DNA of 64,000 nucleotides, taken from NCBI GenBank assembly GCA_004558025.1, contig SFEG01000008.1, positions 1-64,000 on the forward strand. Direction: 5' to 3'. Positions 41,099 to 50,058 of the stretch are shown piece after piece. The translations under genes and the position numbers were made by a program. Position 1 is the stretch's first letter, and each line of letters opens with the position of its first letter. The notes beneath the pieces were generated by a model. It was not told the origin of the DNA and did not search any database. It saw only the letters and a list, made by a program, of their open reading frames with translations. The DNA is from Clostridiales bacterium (GTDB taxonomy: Bacteria; Bacillota; Clostridia; Oscillospirales; Oscillospiraceae).

Positions 41099-43828
41099 AT
41101 GGCAAGAGAAAAAATCATTGCGCTCGGCAAGAAAATGACCGACCGCATACCTTACAAGCTCGGACTTGAAAAGCTTACCGAGACCGATCCCGAATACTAC
41201 GGCCTTGCGTGCGTCGTCACCGACGATGAGGCGGACGTAGCGTTGGCGATGGATCTTCGCAAGCCCACGACTCCTGAGAAGATCGCGGCGAAGATGGGGA
41301 AGAGCGTTTCCTATGTTCAGGAGAAGATGGACTCCCTGTCGATGAAGGGCGTTCTGGAGTATAACTACGATACTCCCGACGGCAGCCGCCAGTACGTTCT
41401 GCCGATCTTTGTTCCTGGTGCGGCAGAGCTTATGAACATGAACCTCGAGCAGGTCGAGGCACATCCCGAGATCGCAAAGTTCTTCGAGCGCATGGCATTT
41501 CTGCCGCTGACGAAGATCACGCCCATGGTACCTCCCGGAGGCAACGGCATCGGCATGCACGTTATCCCCGTCGAGAAGGCCATCCCCGCAACAAATGAGT
41601 CGGTCAGCATCGAACATATCTCCCACTGGCTCAAGAAGTACGAGGGTCAGCTCGGCGTCGGCTACTGCTCCTGCCGCAATGCAATGCGCCTTATGGGCGA
41701 GGGCTGCGGCGAGTTGCAGGAGGAGCTGTGCATAGCAGTCGGCACCTTCGCAAGATACTGCACAGAGACAGGCAAGGGGCGCGACATCACCTATGAAGAG
41801 GCTATGCGCATCCTTCAGCGCGCCGAGGATAACGGCTATGTCCATCAGATAACCAACATCGACGGCGAGAACAAGATCTTCGCCATCTGCAACTGTGCGC
41901 TCGGCTCCTGCTTTGCTCTGCGTACCTCTCAGCTTTTCAATACTCCCAACATGTCCGCATCCGCATACCGTGCGCACGTCGATAAGGAAAAGTGCGTGGC
42001 CTGCGGCAAGTGTGTCGAGGTCTGCCCGGCAGGCGCTGCCAAGCTCGGTCAGAAGCTCTGCACCAAGGAAGGCCCCGTTGTCTATCCCAAGCAGCCTCTG
42101 CCCGATGATAACCACTGGGGCGAGCACATGTGGGATCCCGATTACAAGAACAATAATCAGAAAAACTGCCACGAGAGCGGCACCGCTCCCTGTAAGGCTG
42201 CATGCCCCGCGCATATTGCCGTTCAGGGCTATATCAAGATGGCCAGCCAGGGCAGATATCTTGACGCTCTAAAGCTCATAAAGCAGGATAACCCGTTCCC
42301 GGCAGTCTGCGGCAGCATCTGCAACCGCAGCTGCGAGGACGCCTGCACCCGCGGGCAGCTCGACCGCGCCGTCGCAATCGACGAAATCAAGAAGTTCATC
42401 GCCGAGAAGGAGCTGAGCGAAAAGACCCGCTACATCCCCGAAAAGCGCCGTCATAAGACTCCCGACACCGATTATGTCGAGAAGATCGCGATCATCGGCG
42501 CAGGCCCTGCCGGCATGAGCTGCGCTTATTATCTGGCAGAGATGGGCTACGCGAATGTCACCGTTTTCGACCGCAACCCGGTCCCCGGCGGCATGCTGAC
42601 CCTCGGCATCCCGTCCTTCCGCCTCGAGCGCAAGGTCATAAACGCCGAGATCGACGTTCTCAAGAAGATGGGCGTCAAGTTCAAGTGCGGCGTTGAGGTC
42701 GGCAAGGATATCACCATCGACGAGCTGCGCAAGCAGGGCTACAAGGGCTTCTTCGTCGCCATCGGCGCGCAGAAGTCTGCAAAGCTTGGCATCGCGGGCG
42801 AGGAGCTCAAGGGCGTTTACGGCGGTGTTGACTTCCTGCGCGACGTGAACCTCGGCAACAAGGTCGAGATCGGCAAGAAGGTCGCGGTCATCGGCGGCGG
42901 CAACGTTGCAATGGACGTTGTCCGCACGGCGGTACGTCTCGGCGCCGAGGAGGCTTACATAGTCTACCGCCGCTCCGAGGAGGAGATGCCCGCAGATAAG
43001 GAAGAGGTCGCCGAGGCAATGGCAGAGGGCGTGAAGTTCTGCTACCTCAATGCTCCCGTTGAGATCACAGGCACCGCGGCCGGCAAGGTCAACGGCCTGA
43101 AGGTCGAGATCATGGAGCTCGGCGAGCCAGATGAGAAGGGCAGGAGAAAGCCCGTCGGTACCGGCAAATTCAAGACCCTCAAGGTCAACTCTGTCATCGG
43201 CGCTATCGGTCAGACCATCGACTGGGGCGAGCTGGACGTCGGCGAGCTCAAGACCGCCGCAAAGGGCGTCGCTATGGCCGACCCCGTAACTCTCCAGACC
43301 GCGCAGAGCGACATTTTCGTCGGCGGCGATTGCTACACCGGCCCGAAGTTTGCTATCGATGCGATAGCAGCCGGCCGCGAGGGTGCAATCAGCCTGCACC
43401 GCTATGTCCACGAAGGTCAGAGCCTCACCCTGGCCCGCAACCCGCGCGATTTCTACGAGCTGGATAAGGACAATGTCGTCATCGACATTAACTGCTTCGA
43501 CGCACCCGTACGTCAGGAGGTCAAGCACGATCCGCGCAAGGCGAAGACCATGAAGAACGACCGCGTTACCTTCACAGAGGAGCAGGTCAAGGCCGAGGCC
43601 AGCCGCTGCCTGGGCTGCGGCGTGACGATCGTCGATCAGAATAAGTGCATCGGCTGCGGCCTGTGCACGACAAGATGCGAATTTGACGCCATCCACCTGC
43701 ACCGCGATCACCCCGAGGCGAGCAAGATGGTCAACACCGACGACAAGATCCCGCCCCTCGGCGTGTACGCCGCAAAGCGTGCGGTCAAGATCAAGATCAA
43801 GGATCTCAAGGAAAAATTCGCAAAGTGA
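41099..43828 (+). CDS. Large multidomain Fe-S flavoprotein (GltD/NfnB-type oxidoreductase with N-terminal extension)
   Basis: 909 residues. Residues 1-120 look like a winged-helix-type region (AAKMGKSVSYVQEKMDSLSM). A Cys-rich block follows (GVGYCSCRNAMRLMGEGCG), then a ferredoxin motif CVACGKCVEVCPAG (near 300). From about 365 the chain resembles GltD: CKAACPAHIAVQGYIKMA, then the FAD motif IAIIGAGPAGMSCAYYLAEM and the NAD(P) motif VAVIGGGNVAMDVVRTAVRL. The C-terminus carries CLGCG, then CIGCGLCTTRCEFDAI. It should shuttle electrons between NAD(P)H and iron-sulfur partners in the cytoplasm. hypA follows 20 bp later, suggesting they work together. The exact reaction is unknown. Confidence 0.8.
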   Translation: MAREKIIALGKKMTDRIPYKLGLEKLTETDPEYYGLACVVTDDEADVALAMDLRKPTTPEKIAAKMGKSVSYVQEKMDSLSMKGVLEYNYDTPDGSRQYVLPIFVPGAAELMNMNLEQVEAHPEIAKFFERMAFLPLTKITPMVPPGGNGIGMHVIPVEKAIPATNESVSIEHISHWLKKYEGQLGVGYCSCRNAMRLMGEGCGELQEELCIAVGTFARYCTETGKGRDITYEEAMRILQRAEDNGYVHQITNIDGENKIFAICNCALGSCFALRTSQLFNTPNMSASAYRAHVDKEKCVACGKCVEVCPAGAAKLGQKLCTKEGPVVYPKQPLPDDNHWGEHMWDPDYKNNNQKNCHESGTAPCKAACPAHIAVQGYIKMASQGRYLDALKLIKQDNPFPAVCGSICNRSCEDACTRGQLDRAVAIDEIKKFIAEKELSEKTRYIPEKRRHKTPDTDYVEKIAIIGAGPAGMSCAYYLAEMGYANVTVFDRNPVPGGMLTLGIPSFRLERKVINAEIDVLKKMGVKFKCGVEVGKDITIDELRKQGYKGFFVAIGAQKSAKLGIAGEELKGVYGGVDFLRDVNLGNKVEIGKKVAVIGGGNVAMDVVRTAVRLGAEEAYIVYRRSEEEMPADKEEVAEAMAEGVKFCYLNAPVEITGTAAGKVNGLKVEIMELGEPDEKGRRKPVGTGKFKTLKVNSVIGAIGQTIDWGELDVGELKTAAKGVAMADPVTLQTAQSDIFVGGDCYTGPKFAIDAIAAGREGAISLHRYVHEGQSLTLARNPRDFYELDKDNVVIDINCFDAPVRQEVKHDPRKAKTMKNDRVTFTEEQVKAEASRCLGCGVTIVDQNKCIGCGLCTTRCEFDAIHLHRDHPEASKMVNTDDKIPPLGVYAAKRAVKIKIKDLKEKFAK

Positions 43829-43848
43829 CCACATCGGAGGAATGACCC

Positions 43849-44193
43849 ATGCATGAGCTCGGAACGGTATTTTACGTCATAAAGGAAGTCGAGAAGCTCT
43901 GCGACGAGAATAAGCTCACCAAGGTCGGAAGCGTCACGCTTCAGATCGGCGAGGTCAGCGGTATAATCCCGGAATACATCGTCGACTGCTGGAACTGGGC
44001 AGTCAAGGAGTCCAAGTATATGAAAGAGGCCGAGCTCAAGATCGAAACGCTTGAGGCGGTGACCTTCTGCGAGGACTGCAAGCAGACTTACCCAACGGTA
44101 AAATACGCAAAGGTGTGTCCGTATTGCCAAAGCGAGAATACATACCTCGTAACCGGCAATGAATACATCATAAAAGAGATCGAAGCAATGTAG
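43849..44193 (+). CDS. hypA: HypA-like nickel metallochaperone
   Basis: 114 residues, the usual HypA size. The N-terminal MHELGTVF provides the Met-His-Glu nickel-binding motif, and the C-terminal zinc site is CEDCKQTYP followed by CPYCQSE. In hydrogenase maturation HypA delivers nickel to NiFe hydrogenase with HypB. No hypB, hypC-F or NiFe hydrogenase subunit is in the window, and the only neighbour in the operon is the large Fe-S flavoprotein. It may have another metal client, or the hydrogenase may lie elsewhere. Confidence 0.9.
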   Translation: MHELGTVFYVIKEVEKLCDENKLTKVGSVTLQIGEVSGIIPEYIVDCWNWAVKESKYMKEAELKIETLEAVTFCEDCKQTYPTVKYAKVCPYCQSENTYLVTGNEYIIKEIEAM

Positions 44194-44202
44194 TTAAACC
44201 CA

Positions 44203-44230
44203 AAAGCTCCCGCCCTCGGACGGGAGCTTT
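44203..44230 (+). terminator. Terminator after hypA
   Basis: AAAGCTCCCG-CCCTCGGA-CGGGAGCTTT. The downstream T run is interrupted after TTT by the CAGCGTGTC repeat. Confidence 0.75.
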
Positions 44231-44335
44231 CAGCGTGTCAAAAAACCATGCTTTCAAGTAGCGAAAGCATGGGTTTTTGACACGCAGAAAACCGCACCGC
44301 AGAAAACCGCACCGCAGAAAACTGCGGTGCGGTTT
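44231..44335. repeat. GCGTGTCAAAAAA hairpin repeat, 15-bp tandem repeats and minus-strand terminator
   Basis: A 53-nt hairpin (44233-44285) has 23-bp arms starting GCGTGTCAAAAAA and ending TTTTTGACACGC, with one mismatch, similar to arms at 31633-31666. It is followed by two exact copies of CAGAAAACCGCACCG (44285-44299 and 44300-44314) and a partial third. The last copy forms the terminator stem AAACCGCACCGCAG/CTGCGGTGCGGTTT (44304-44335) of the convergent YhgE gene. Confidence 0.65.
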
Positions 44336-44351
44336 ATTATCAAATTCTGTA

Positions 44352-46391
44352 TCAGCCTCCGTGCATGAGACCGGCGGTTTTTGCCTTGCTCTCGTTCGAG
44401 CGCCTGAGGTAGGGCTTGCACACGATGTGCAAGAATATTCCGAGAGGAACGGCGATGGCGGCCATCAGCAGCAGAACGAGGATGCATTTGAAGTAGGTGC
44501 CGTTGTAGTTGCCGGCGATCGTCTCGCGCATTGCGTTCATCGAATACTTGAACGGCATCACGCCGTAAAGCACCTGGAAGAACTTCGGCAGCATCTCGAC
44601 GGGATAAGTGCCGCCCGAGCCTGCGACCTGCAGCACCAGCACGATGATAGAAAGTGCCTCGCCCGTGCTGCCGAGCGCAAACACGAAGCTGTAGTTTACA
44701 AGCGTTGCGACAAGGCTCGAAAGCGCTGCGGCAAGCCAGAACAGGAACGGGTTATAGCACTGTATGCCTATGTAGTAGAGGTTGCCGAGCACCGTTATGA
44801 GCGCTGTGAGCTGGCCGATCGCGAAGAATATGAAGTAGCGGCCGAAGTAGGACTCGGTTATGCTCAGCGTGGGGAACTCATTGCGATTCTTGATGTGCGG
44901 GTGCATGAGGCTGACGCTCAGCAGGGCGCTTGCCCAGATCGCCAGCACAGTGTAGAACGGAGCCATACCCGAGCCAAAGTGGTCAAGGGCGTACACGCGG
45001 ACAACCTCGAGGTTAGCTGGGGAGGAGAGGTAGTCGACGAGGCTGGCAACGTCGTTCTGCATCAGGTCGAGGATGTTGGAGACGCTCTCGGACGAGCGCA
45101 GCTCGTTTACGTTAGACTGCACGTTCGTAACAAGCTCGAGCATCGTGTTCATGACCTCGCGCGTGCTGTTTATGCTCTGCGTGCAGGAGCTGAGCGCGGA
45201 GGTGAACTGCTGAAGCGTGAGTGCCTGGCTGTCCACGTCGCCCTGGATCTGCGCAATGAGCGAGTCGAGGTTATCCAACGAGTTTTGCAGTGTCGTCATG
45301 GAGTTTATGAGGTTGCTGTCGATGTTCGTCTGCTGGAGAATATCATCGAAGCGGATAACGCTTTCGTGAAGCTGCTTGTTGACGTCGTAGTACAGATCGT
45401 CGAGGATCTCGCCCTCGTAGTCTGTTATGCCGCCCTCGCCGTACAGCGCATCCCAGTCTATAACAGAGCTTCCCGCACCGGCAGGATCGCCGCCGGTCGC
45501 CTCGTCGAGGCGCTCCATGGTGTGGCGCAGCTGCTCGGAGCTGTTTCTTATTGCGTCGGCGGAATAGATGACATCCTCCTTGCTGGTCGCGAGGCGATCC
45601 TGCATGTTGGAGATGCTCTTGCGGCTGTTGTTGAGCATGTTTACAACATCCGGGAGCAGATTACTGGTCATGGTGGTGACGTTCAGCGCAGACTGCGTGA
45701 CCGAGGACATTGACTCCATTATGGAGACATAGGTGCGCAGGTCGGTCTTTATGTTTTCGAGCTGCTCGTCGAGGCTGTCCAGCGACAGGGTGGCATCTCC
45801 GCCCATACCGGAGAACAGGGAGGTGAAGTTTGAAAGCTCATCGACGATGGAGGCGAGGAATATGCTGTTTACCTCGTTCTTGACGATGCTTTGGGCACGG
45901 TCGGTAACACGGGAGGCGACCGCGTTCATCTTCTGGTTGTCGTAGTATATTATCTCGGGCGTTTCAAACTCGCCGTCTGTAAAGCCGAGCATTGCCGAGC
46001 TGAAGTCTGCCGGAATAACAAGACCGGCGTAGTAGTCGCCGCTGTACAGTCCGTCCAAGACGGCCTGCTCGGAGTCGACGAACTGCCAGTCTATCTGATT
46101 GTTGCTCTTGAGCTTTTCAATAATGATGTTGCCTATGTTTAGATCAAGCCCCAAAAACGTTGTTCCCTCGTCCTCGCTCGAAACGGCGATGGTGAGGTTC
46201 TGCGTAGAATCGGGCGTGTAGGGGTCCCAGTTGGACATGATGTTGAACCATGCGTACAGGCAGGGGATCAAAGCCAGGCCGAAGACGCAGACGATCGCAA
46301 CGACGCTCTTGCTCAGACGCTTTATGTCAGAACGGATGACGGCTCGAACATTTGAAGTTTTATCTTTTAGTTTGTTCATTGAATTGCTCAT
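44352..46391 (-). CDS. YhgE/Pip family membrane protein
   Basis: 679 residues. The N-terminal membrane segment (SVVAIVCVFGLALIPCLYAWF) and NIMSNWDPYTPDSTQNLTIAV form the YhgE/Pip signature. A large extracellular or coiled-coil region (about 150-440) follows, rich in heptad-like Leu/Ile/Asn. Five or so helices lie at the C-terminus, including LEVVRVYALDHFGSGMAPFYTVLAIWASAL and VAGSGGTYPVEMLPKFFQVLYG, both typical of the family. YhgE/Pip proteins resemble ABC-2 permeases; relatives include EsaA and phage-infection proteins. A paralogue is encoded two genes upstream on the same strand. Confidence 0.88.
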   Translation of the reverse strand: MSNSMNKLKDKTSNVRAVIRSDIKRLSKSVVAIVCVFGLALIPCLYAWFNIMSNWDPYTPDSTQNLTIAVSSEDEGTTFLGLDLNIGNIIIEKLKSNNQIDWQFVDSEQAVLDGLYSGDYYAGLVIPADFSSAMLGFTDGEFETPEIIYYDNQKMNAVASRVTDRAQSIVKNEVNSIFLASIVDELSNFTSLFSGMGGDATLSLDSLDEQLENIKTDLRTYVSIMESMSSVTQSALNVTTMTSNLLPDVVNMLNNSRKSISNMQDRLATSKEDVIYSADAIRNSSEQLRHTMERLDEATGGDPAGAGSSVIDWDALYGEGGITDYEGEILDDLYYDVNKQLHESVIRFDDILQQTNIDSNLINSMTTLQNSLDNLDSLIAQIQGDVDSQALTLQQFTSALSSCTQSINSTREVMNTMLELVTNVQSNVNELRSSESVSNILDLMQNDVASLVDYLSSPANLEVVRVYALDHFGSGMAPFYTVLAIWASALLSVSLMHPHIKNRNEFPTLSITESYFGRYFIFFAIGQLTALITVLGNLYYIGIQCYNPFLFWLAAALSSLVATLVNYSFVFALGSTGEALSIIVLVLQVAGSGGTYPVEMLPKFFQVLYGVMPFKYSMNAMRETIAGNYNGTYFKCILVLLLMAAIAVPLGIFLHIVCKPYLRRSNESKAKTAGLMHGG

Positions 46392-46408
46392 CTTTCGTAG
46401 AGTGTTGT

Positions 46409-46846
46409 TTATTCGTCCTTGCCGGAGGATTCTTCGTAGTTGTCGTACTTGAAGCTCGCGGCTGTGCCTGCGTCATTTTCCGGTGCGCGGCTGCGGATAG
46501 ATTCGCGTATCGCCTCGGCGCGCTTGTCGGCAGAACTCTCGGCGTTTTCCGCTATAGAGGGCGGCTCGTCTTCGATGCCTGTCTCAACTCCGGTTATCAT
46601 TTTTCTGAGCGTATTGTCCTGATACTCAATGACGATGAGCACCGCGGCGATAATGAACATCGAGACTATCCACAAAACGAGGAATATCGTTTTCGAGCTG
46701 TTGGTGAAAAACAGCATCACAAGGAAGATAGTCGGCACTATCAGCAGGCTTCGCAGTGCCATTCTCGTGCGCCTGACATTGTGCTCGTGCATCTGCCTGA
46801 GACATTCCATCAGGTGCTTATACTTTTTTTCGTACTGAGTATCCAT
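46409..46846 (-). CDS. Small membrane protein between two YhgE genes
   Basis: 145 residues: a basic N-terminal stretch, two closely spaced membrane segments (SLLIVPTIFLVMLFF at about 34-48 and IFLVLWIVSMFIIAAVLIV at about 54-72), then an acidic, probably disordered C-terminus with several Ser/Glu. No family is recognised. It lies 17 bp from the downstream and 20 bp from the upstream YhgE/Pip gene on the same strand, so it may be a small subunit or regulator of the pair. Confidence 0.7.
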   Translation of the reverse strand: MDTQYEKKYKHLMECLRQMHEHNVRRTRMALRSLLIVPTIFLVMLFFTNSSKTIFLVLWIVSMFIIAAVLIVIEYQDNTLRKMITGVETGIEDEPPSIAENAESSADKRAEAIRESIRSRAPENDAGTAASFKYDNYEESSGKDE

Positions 46847-46866
46847 AATGATTGCTCCTGTAGTTT

Positions 46867-49419
46867 TTACATCATTTCCGTCTTATCAAGCTGCTCGTTC
46901 ATGTACTTGTTGATGCCGCCGAGCGAACGCTTTGCGAATATACCTATCAGCAGACCGACGACGAAGAACAGCATAAGCTGCAGCAGATATATCAGGTACT
47001 GATTCTGATACAGTCCCGCAATGGCCTCACGCATGGCGTTTATCGCGTAGGGGAAAGGGAAGAACAGGTATACCTGCTGGAAGAAGTTCGGCAGCAGCTC
47101 GATGGGGTAAGAGCCGCCGGAGCCGGCGATCTGAATGATAAGTATTACGACGATGAGCGCTCTGCCTATGTTGCCGAAGGCAACGGCGAAGGCGTATGCC
47201 AGCATAGAGCAGGCCGTCGAGGTAACAAAGCCGGACAGCAGAAGCAGACCGGGATGCACGCAGTCAACGCCGAGTATCAGAAGATTGCCGAGCATTGTTA
47301 TAAGCGTCTGTACCTGACTGAGCACGAAGAACAGCAGGTATCTGCCGAAGAAGCGCTGCTTTTCAGTCGCCTCGGGCACGGGGATGGGCGCATCGCACTT
47401 GAGTATGGCGTTGAGAATAACGCAGCCGACCCAAATGGCGAGCATGGTGTAGAACGGCGTCATTGCCGCACCGTAGGATTCAACGGGGTAGACCGACTTC
47501 GAAACTATCGAAACGGGACTCGATAGGAACGAGCCGATGCTTTCGGGGTCAACGTTTAAGAAGTCAAAAACGTTCTGCAGCGTACCGTTTTCGGGATTTC
47601 CGTCAAGCATTTCAATAAAGTCGTCGATCCTGCCACTGTAGGAGGTGAGCAGATCCTTGACCTGGATAAGCGCATTGTTGACGGCGCCGAAGGTGTTGCC
47701 GAGCTCTTTTACGATGGGCGTCGTCTTGCCGAGTATGCCGTTGAGATCAAGCAGCAGGCCTGATACCTCGCCGAGGCTGTCCTGAAGGTTGTTGAGCATA
47801 GTGTCGAGCATGGGATAGACCGTCTCCGTGAGCGTCTCCCTTGCTGTGCCGAGCATGTCGCTGACGAGCTGAAGATCGCGGATGAGGTCAATGTCGCGAT
47901 TGCCGCTGAGGATATCGTCGAGAATATCCTGTGCGCTCTTTGCGTCGCTCTCGGCGCTGTTTATGGAGCCGGAGACACCGGAGGTGTCGCTTCCGCTTGC
48001 GGTGCCGACGGCCTCCGCCGTCGCGCCGAGCGCACTGATCTCCTGAGACACGACGTTAGTGTCGCTCTGTGCGGCCTGCAGAGCTTCCTTCCTGACCTCG
48101 GGATCGGAGGTGCTCTGAGCCTTGGAGAGGTTTGCCTGAATGCTATCTATGCGGTCAGTGGTATCGTCCTTCATGAAGCCGACGAGCGACTCCATCGACT
48201 GCTGCGTCTGCGACGCGTCGTTTAAGTCCTCGTAATCATAGCCGGTGACGGCCTTGTAGACCACGGGAACGGCCACAGATTCGTAATCTGTTTTTACAGC
48301 TTCAATAGCGGCCTTGTTGTGCGCGGCGAGGACGCGGATTTGCTGAGCGTCCGACTGCGTGCCGTTGAGACCGAGCTTGTCGCGAAGCTGTGTGATCTTA
48401 TCGGTGAGCTTGTTGAGCGCAGTGAGCGCATCCTCGACCTCGGTGTTTGTAAGACCCGAGTGGGTGAGGTAGTCTATAAGCTCCTTGTACTGCTTTTCAA
48501 GCTCCGCCAGCGCTTTTTTTGCGGCCTCTGCATCGGTAGTTCCGCCGTTATAGAGCCTGTCGAGCTTGTATATGGCTTCGTTTACGGAGTCCTGCAGCTC
48601 AAGGAGCATGTTGTTAACTTCTTCGTTTATCAGCGCAAGATCCTTTTTCGTGTCCTCGATATACACGATCTGCTTGGAGATATTCACTCTCTCGTTGCCA
48701 ATGAGATATATCGAGTAATTGAGCGTATTGTTAGTGCGCTGGAGGGTATCTATAAGAGTATTGTTTGCGGTGATGAACTGGTCTATAGTTCCGCTGTAGC
48801 TGATGAGGTTGTCGTTTATCTTCTTGAGCGTATTCTTGAGCATCTCGGCAGAGGAATTGCCCTGAACGTCGGATGAGAAGGAGTTGAGCTTGTCAAACAG
48901 CGTCTCGACAACGGTGGAAATGTACTTTTCATTGACGATCTTCTTTACCTTATCGCCCGCTGCCTCAACGACCTTGACGGCAACGGCGTTTTTCTTTTCG
49001 TTCTGATAGAACTTTATCGTCGGATTGTACATATCCGTGCTCAGGAAATTGTACATATTATATGTAAAGTCGGGCTCAATGATAATTGCCGCGTAGTATT
49101 TTCCCGCGTAGAGATCCTTAACGGCCTTGTCGGCATCGTCGAGAAAAACAAAGCCGAAGTTTTCGTCGTCCTTTATCTCATCGATAAGAGCCTCGCCCAT
49201 ATTGACAATATTGCCTTCGGAATCCATATAGTCCTTATCATTGGAAACGACTGCAATGGAAACATCCTTGGTCTTGCCGTACGGATCCCAAAACGCATAG
49301 ATATTAAACCATGCATAGAGGGCGGGCAGCACAAGTATCGCCAGTATGATAAGGAAGGCGAAGAAGTTCCTGTACAGGTTCCGCAGATCGTATTTAAAAA
49401 TCCTGAAAACATTACGCAT
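46867..49419 (-). CDS. YhgE/Pip family membrane protein, long form
   Basis: 850 residues from ATG 49419; an upstream in-frame TTG is too close to the AGGAG ribosome binding site. The N-terminal helix and WFNIYAFWDPYGKTKDVSIA are the YhgE/Pip signature, and MYNFLSTDMYNPTIKFYQNEKK continues the first domain. A long extracellular helical region (about 190-640) is dominated by coiled-coil-like Leu/Asp/Asn repeats. Six helices at the C-terminus contain AMTPFYTMLAIWVGCV and AGSGGSYPIELLPNFFQQVYLF. It resembles the shorter paralogue at 44352, indicating duplication. Transcription of the three genes is probably joint. Confidence 0.88.
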   Translation of the reverse strand: MRNVFRIFKYDLRNLYRNFFAFLIILAILVLPALYAWFNIYAFWDPYGKTKDVSIAVVSNDKDYMDSEGNIVNMGEALIDEIKDDENFGFVFLDDADKAVKDLYAGKYYAAIIIEPDFTYNMYNFLSTDMYNPTIKFYQNEKKNAVAVKVVEAAGDKVKKIVNEKYISTVVETLFDKLNSFSSDVQGNSSAEMLKNTLKKINDNLISYSGTIDQFITANNTLIDTLQRTNNTLNYSIYLIGNERVNISKQIVYIEDTKKDLALINEEVNNMLLELQDSVNEAIYKLDRLYNGGTTDAEAAKKALAELEKQYKELIDYLTHSGLTNTEVEDALTALNKLTDKITQLRDKLGLNGTQSDAQQIRVLAAHNKAAIEAVKTDYESVAVPVVYKAVTGYDYEDLNDASQTQQSMESLVGFMKDDTTDRIDSIQANLSKAQSTSDPEVRKEALQAAQSDTNVVSQEISALGATAEAVGTASGSDTSGVSGSINSAESDAKSAQDILDDILSGNRDIDLIRDLQLVSDMLGTARETLTETVYPMLDTMLNNLQDSLGEVSGLLLDLNGILGKTTPIVKELGNTFGAVNNALIQVKDLLTSYSGRIDDFIEMLDGNPENGTLQNVFDFLNVDPESIGSFLSSPVSIVSKSVYPVESYGAAMTPFYTMLAIWVGCVILNAILKCDAPIPVPEATEKQRFFGRYLLFFVLSQVQTLITMLGNLLILGVDCVHPGLLLLSGFVTSTACSMLAYAFAVAFGNIGRALIVVILIIQIAGSGGSYPIELLPNFFQQVYLFFPFPYAINAMREAIAGLYQNQYLIYLLQLMLFFVVGLLIGIFAKRSLGGINKYMNEQLDKTEMM

Positions 49420-49659
49420 ATCGGGCAATACTCCTGTCAGACTTAAGAGTAGTATAATCTAAAGTATGTATCCGAATCGGCAGCAATATGTCGATTACAA
49501 AACGGTAACGATTTAGATACAATGGTATTGTACAAGTAATTAAAATAATTGTCAAGTAGACATAACCACATAAACAGATAAAATTTTTGCACGCTTGTGG
49601 TCAGTGGAAATCAGGACACTACATCTTGTGTGTATAGATTATTTAGCACAAAAAATAGA

Positions 49660-49690
49660 AAAACGATGCCCGAAAAACAGGCATCGTTTT
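49660..49690 (-). terminator. Terminator of the SASP gene
   Basis: AAAACGATGCC-CGAAAAACA-GGCATCGTTTT; on the minus strand a T-rich run follows. Confidence 0.8.
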
Positions 49691-49709
49691 CTTTCTCTCT
49701 TAACAAAGA

Positions 49710-49910
49710 TTACTTCAGGCCGTTCTCGTATGCCTGGATCATCTTCTTGACCATCTGGCCGCCGACGGAGCCGGCCTGACGAGCGGTGATATCGCCGTTA
49801 TAACCGTTCTTAAGGTTTACGCCGACCTCGTTGGCAGCTTCCATCTTAAACTTCTCCATTGCCTCGCGTGCAGCGGGAACAACAAGATGATTGCTGGAAT
49901 TGTTAGACAT
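49710..49910 (-). CDS. Alpha/beta-type small acid-soluble spore protein
   Basis: 66 residues, the normal alpha/beta SASP size. The sequence shows both family blocks: ALEKFKMEAANEVG-like region (AREAMEKFKMEAANEVGVNL) and the C-terminal YNGDITARQAGSVGGQMVKK. The EA/E-V-G segment includes the GPR protease recognition site. Alpha/beta SASPs coat DNA in the spore core and protect it from UV and heat, and supply amino acids at germination. It is monocistronic, 281 bp after the YhgE operon start; the interval shows no other gene. Its presence indicates an endospore former. Confidence 0.95.
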   Translation of the reverse strand: MSNNSSNHLVVPAAREAMEKFKMEAANEVGVNLKNGYNGDITARQAGSVGGQMVKKMIQAYENGLK

Positions 49911-50058
49911 AGTTTTTACATCTCCTTTTCTGTATTGGGTACGGTTTCTTGACCCGATACTATCATTACCGCGAATGAATTTTATATTCTTGCGGGGAGC
50001 ATGTAATTAATGCTAATGATTCAGTTTTAATTTAAATTATAATAATGTATTGTGTTTC

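Noticed and set aside
42269..43834. 521-codon minus-strand frame opposite the Fe-S flavoprotein
   Set aside because: Antisense shadow of a strongly supported gene.
44285..44322. Short direct repeats considered as a CRISPR array
   Set aside because: Units are contiguous with no spacers, only 2.5 copies, and the last forms a terminator arm.
44277..45713. 478-codon plus-strand frame starting in the tandem repeats
   Set aside because: It starts in the 15-bp repeats and then runs antisense to a YhgE gene; no independent support.
44352..49419. Type VII secretion (EsaA-like) locus
   Set aside because: No WXG100, EssC or other secretion genes are nearby; YhgE/Pip proteins also occur outside such loci.
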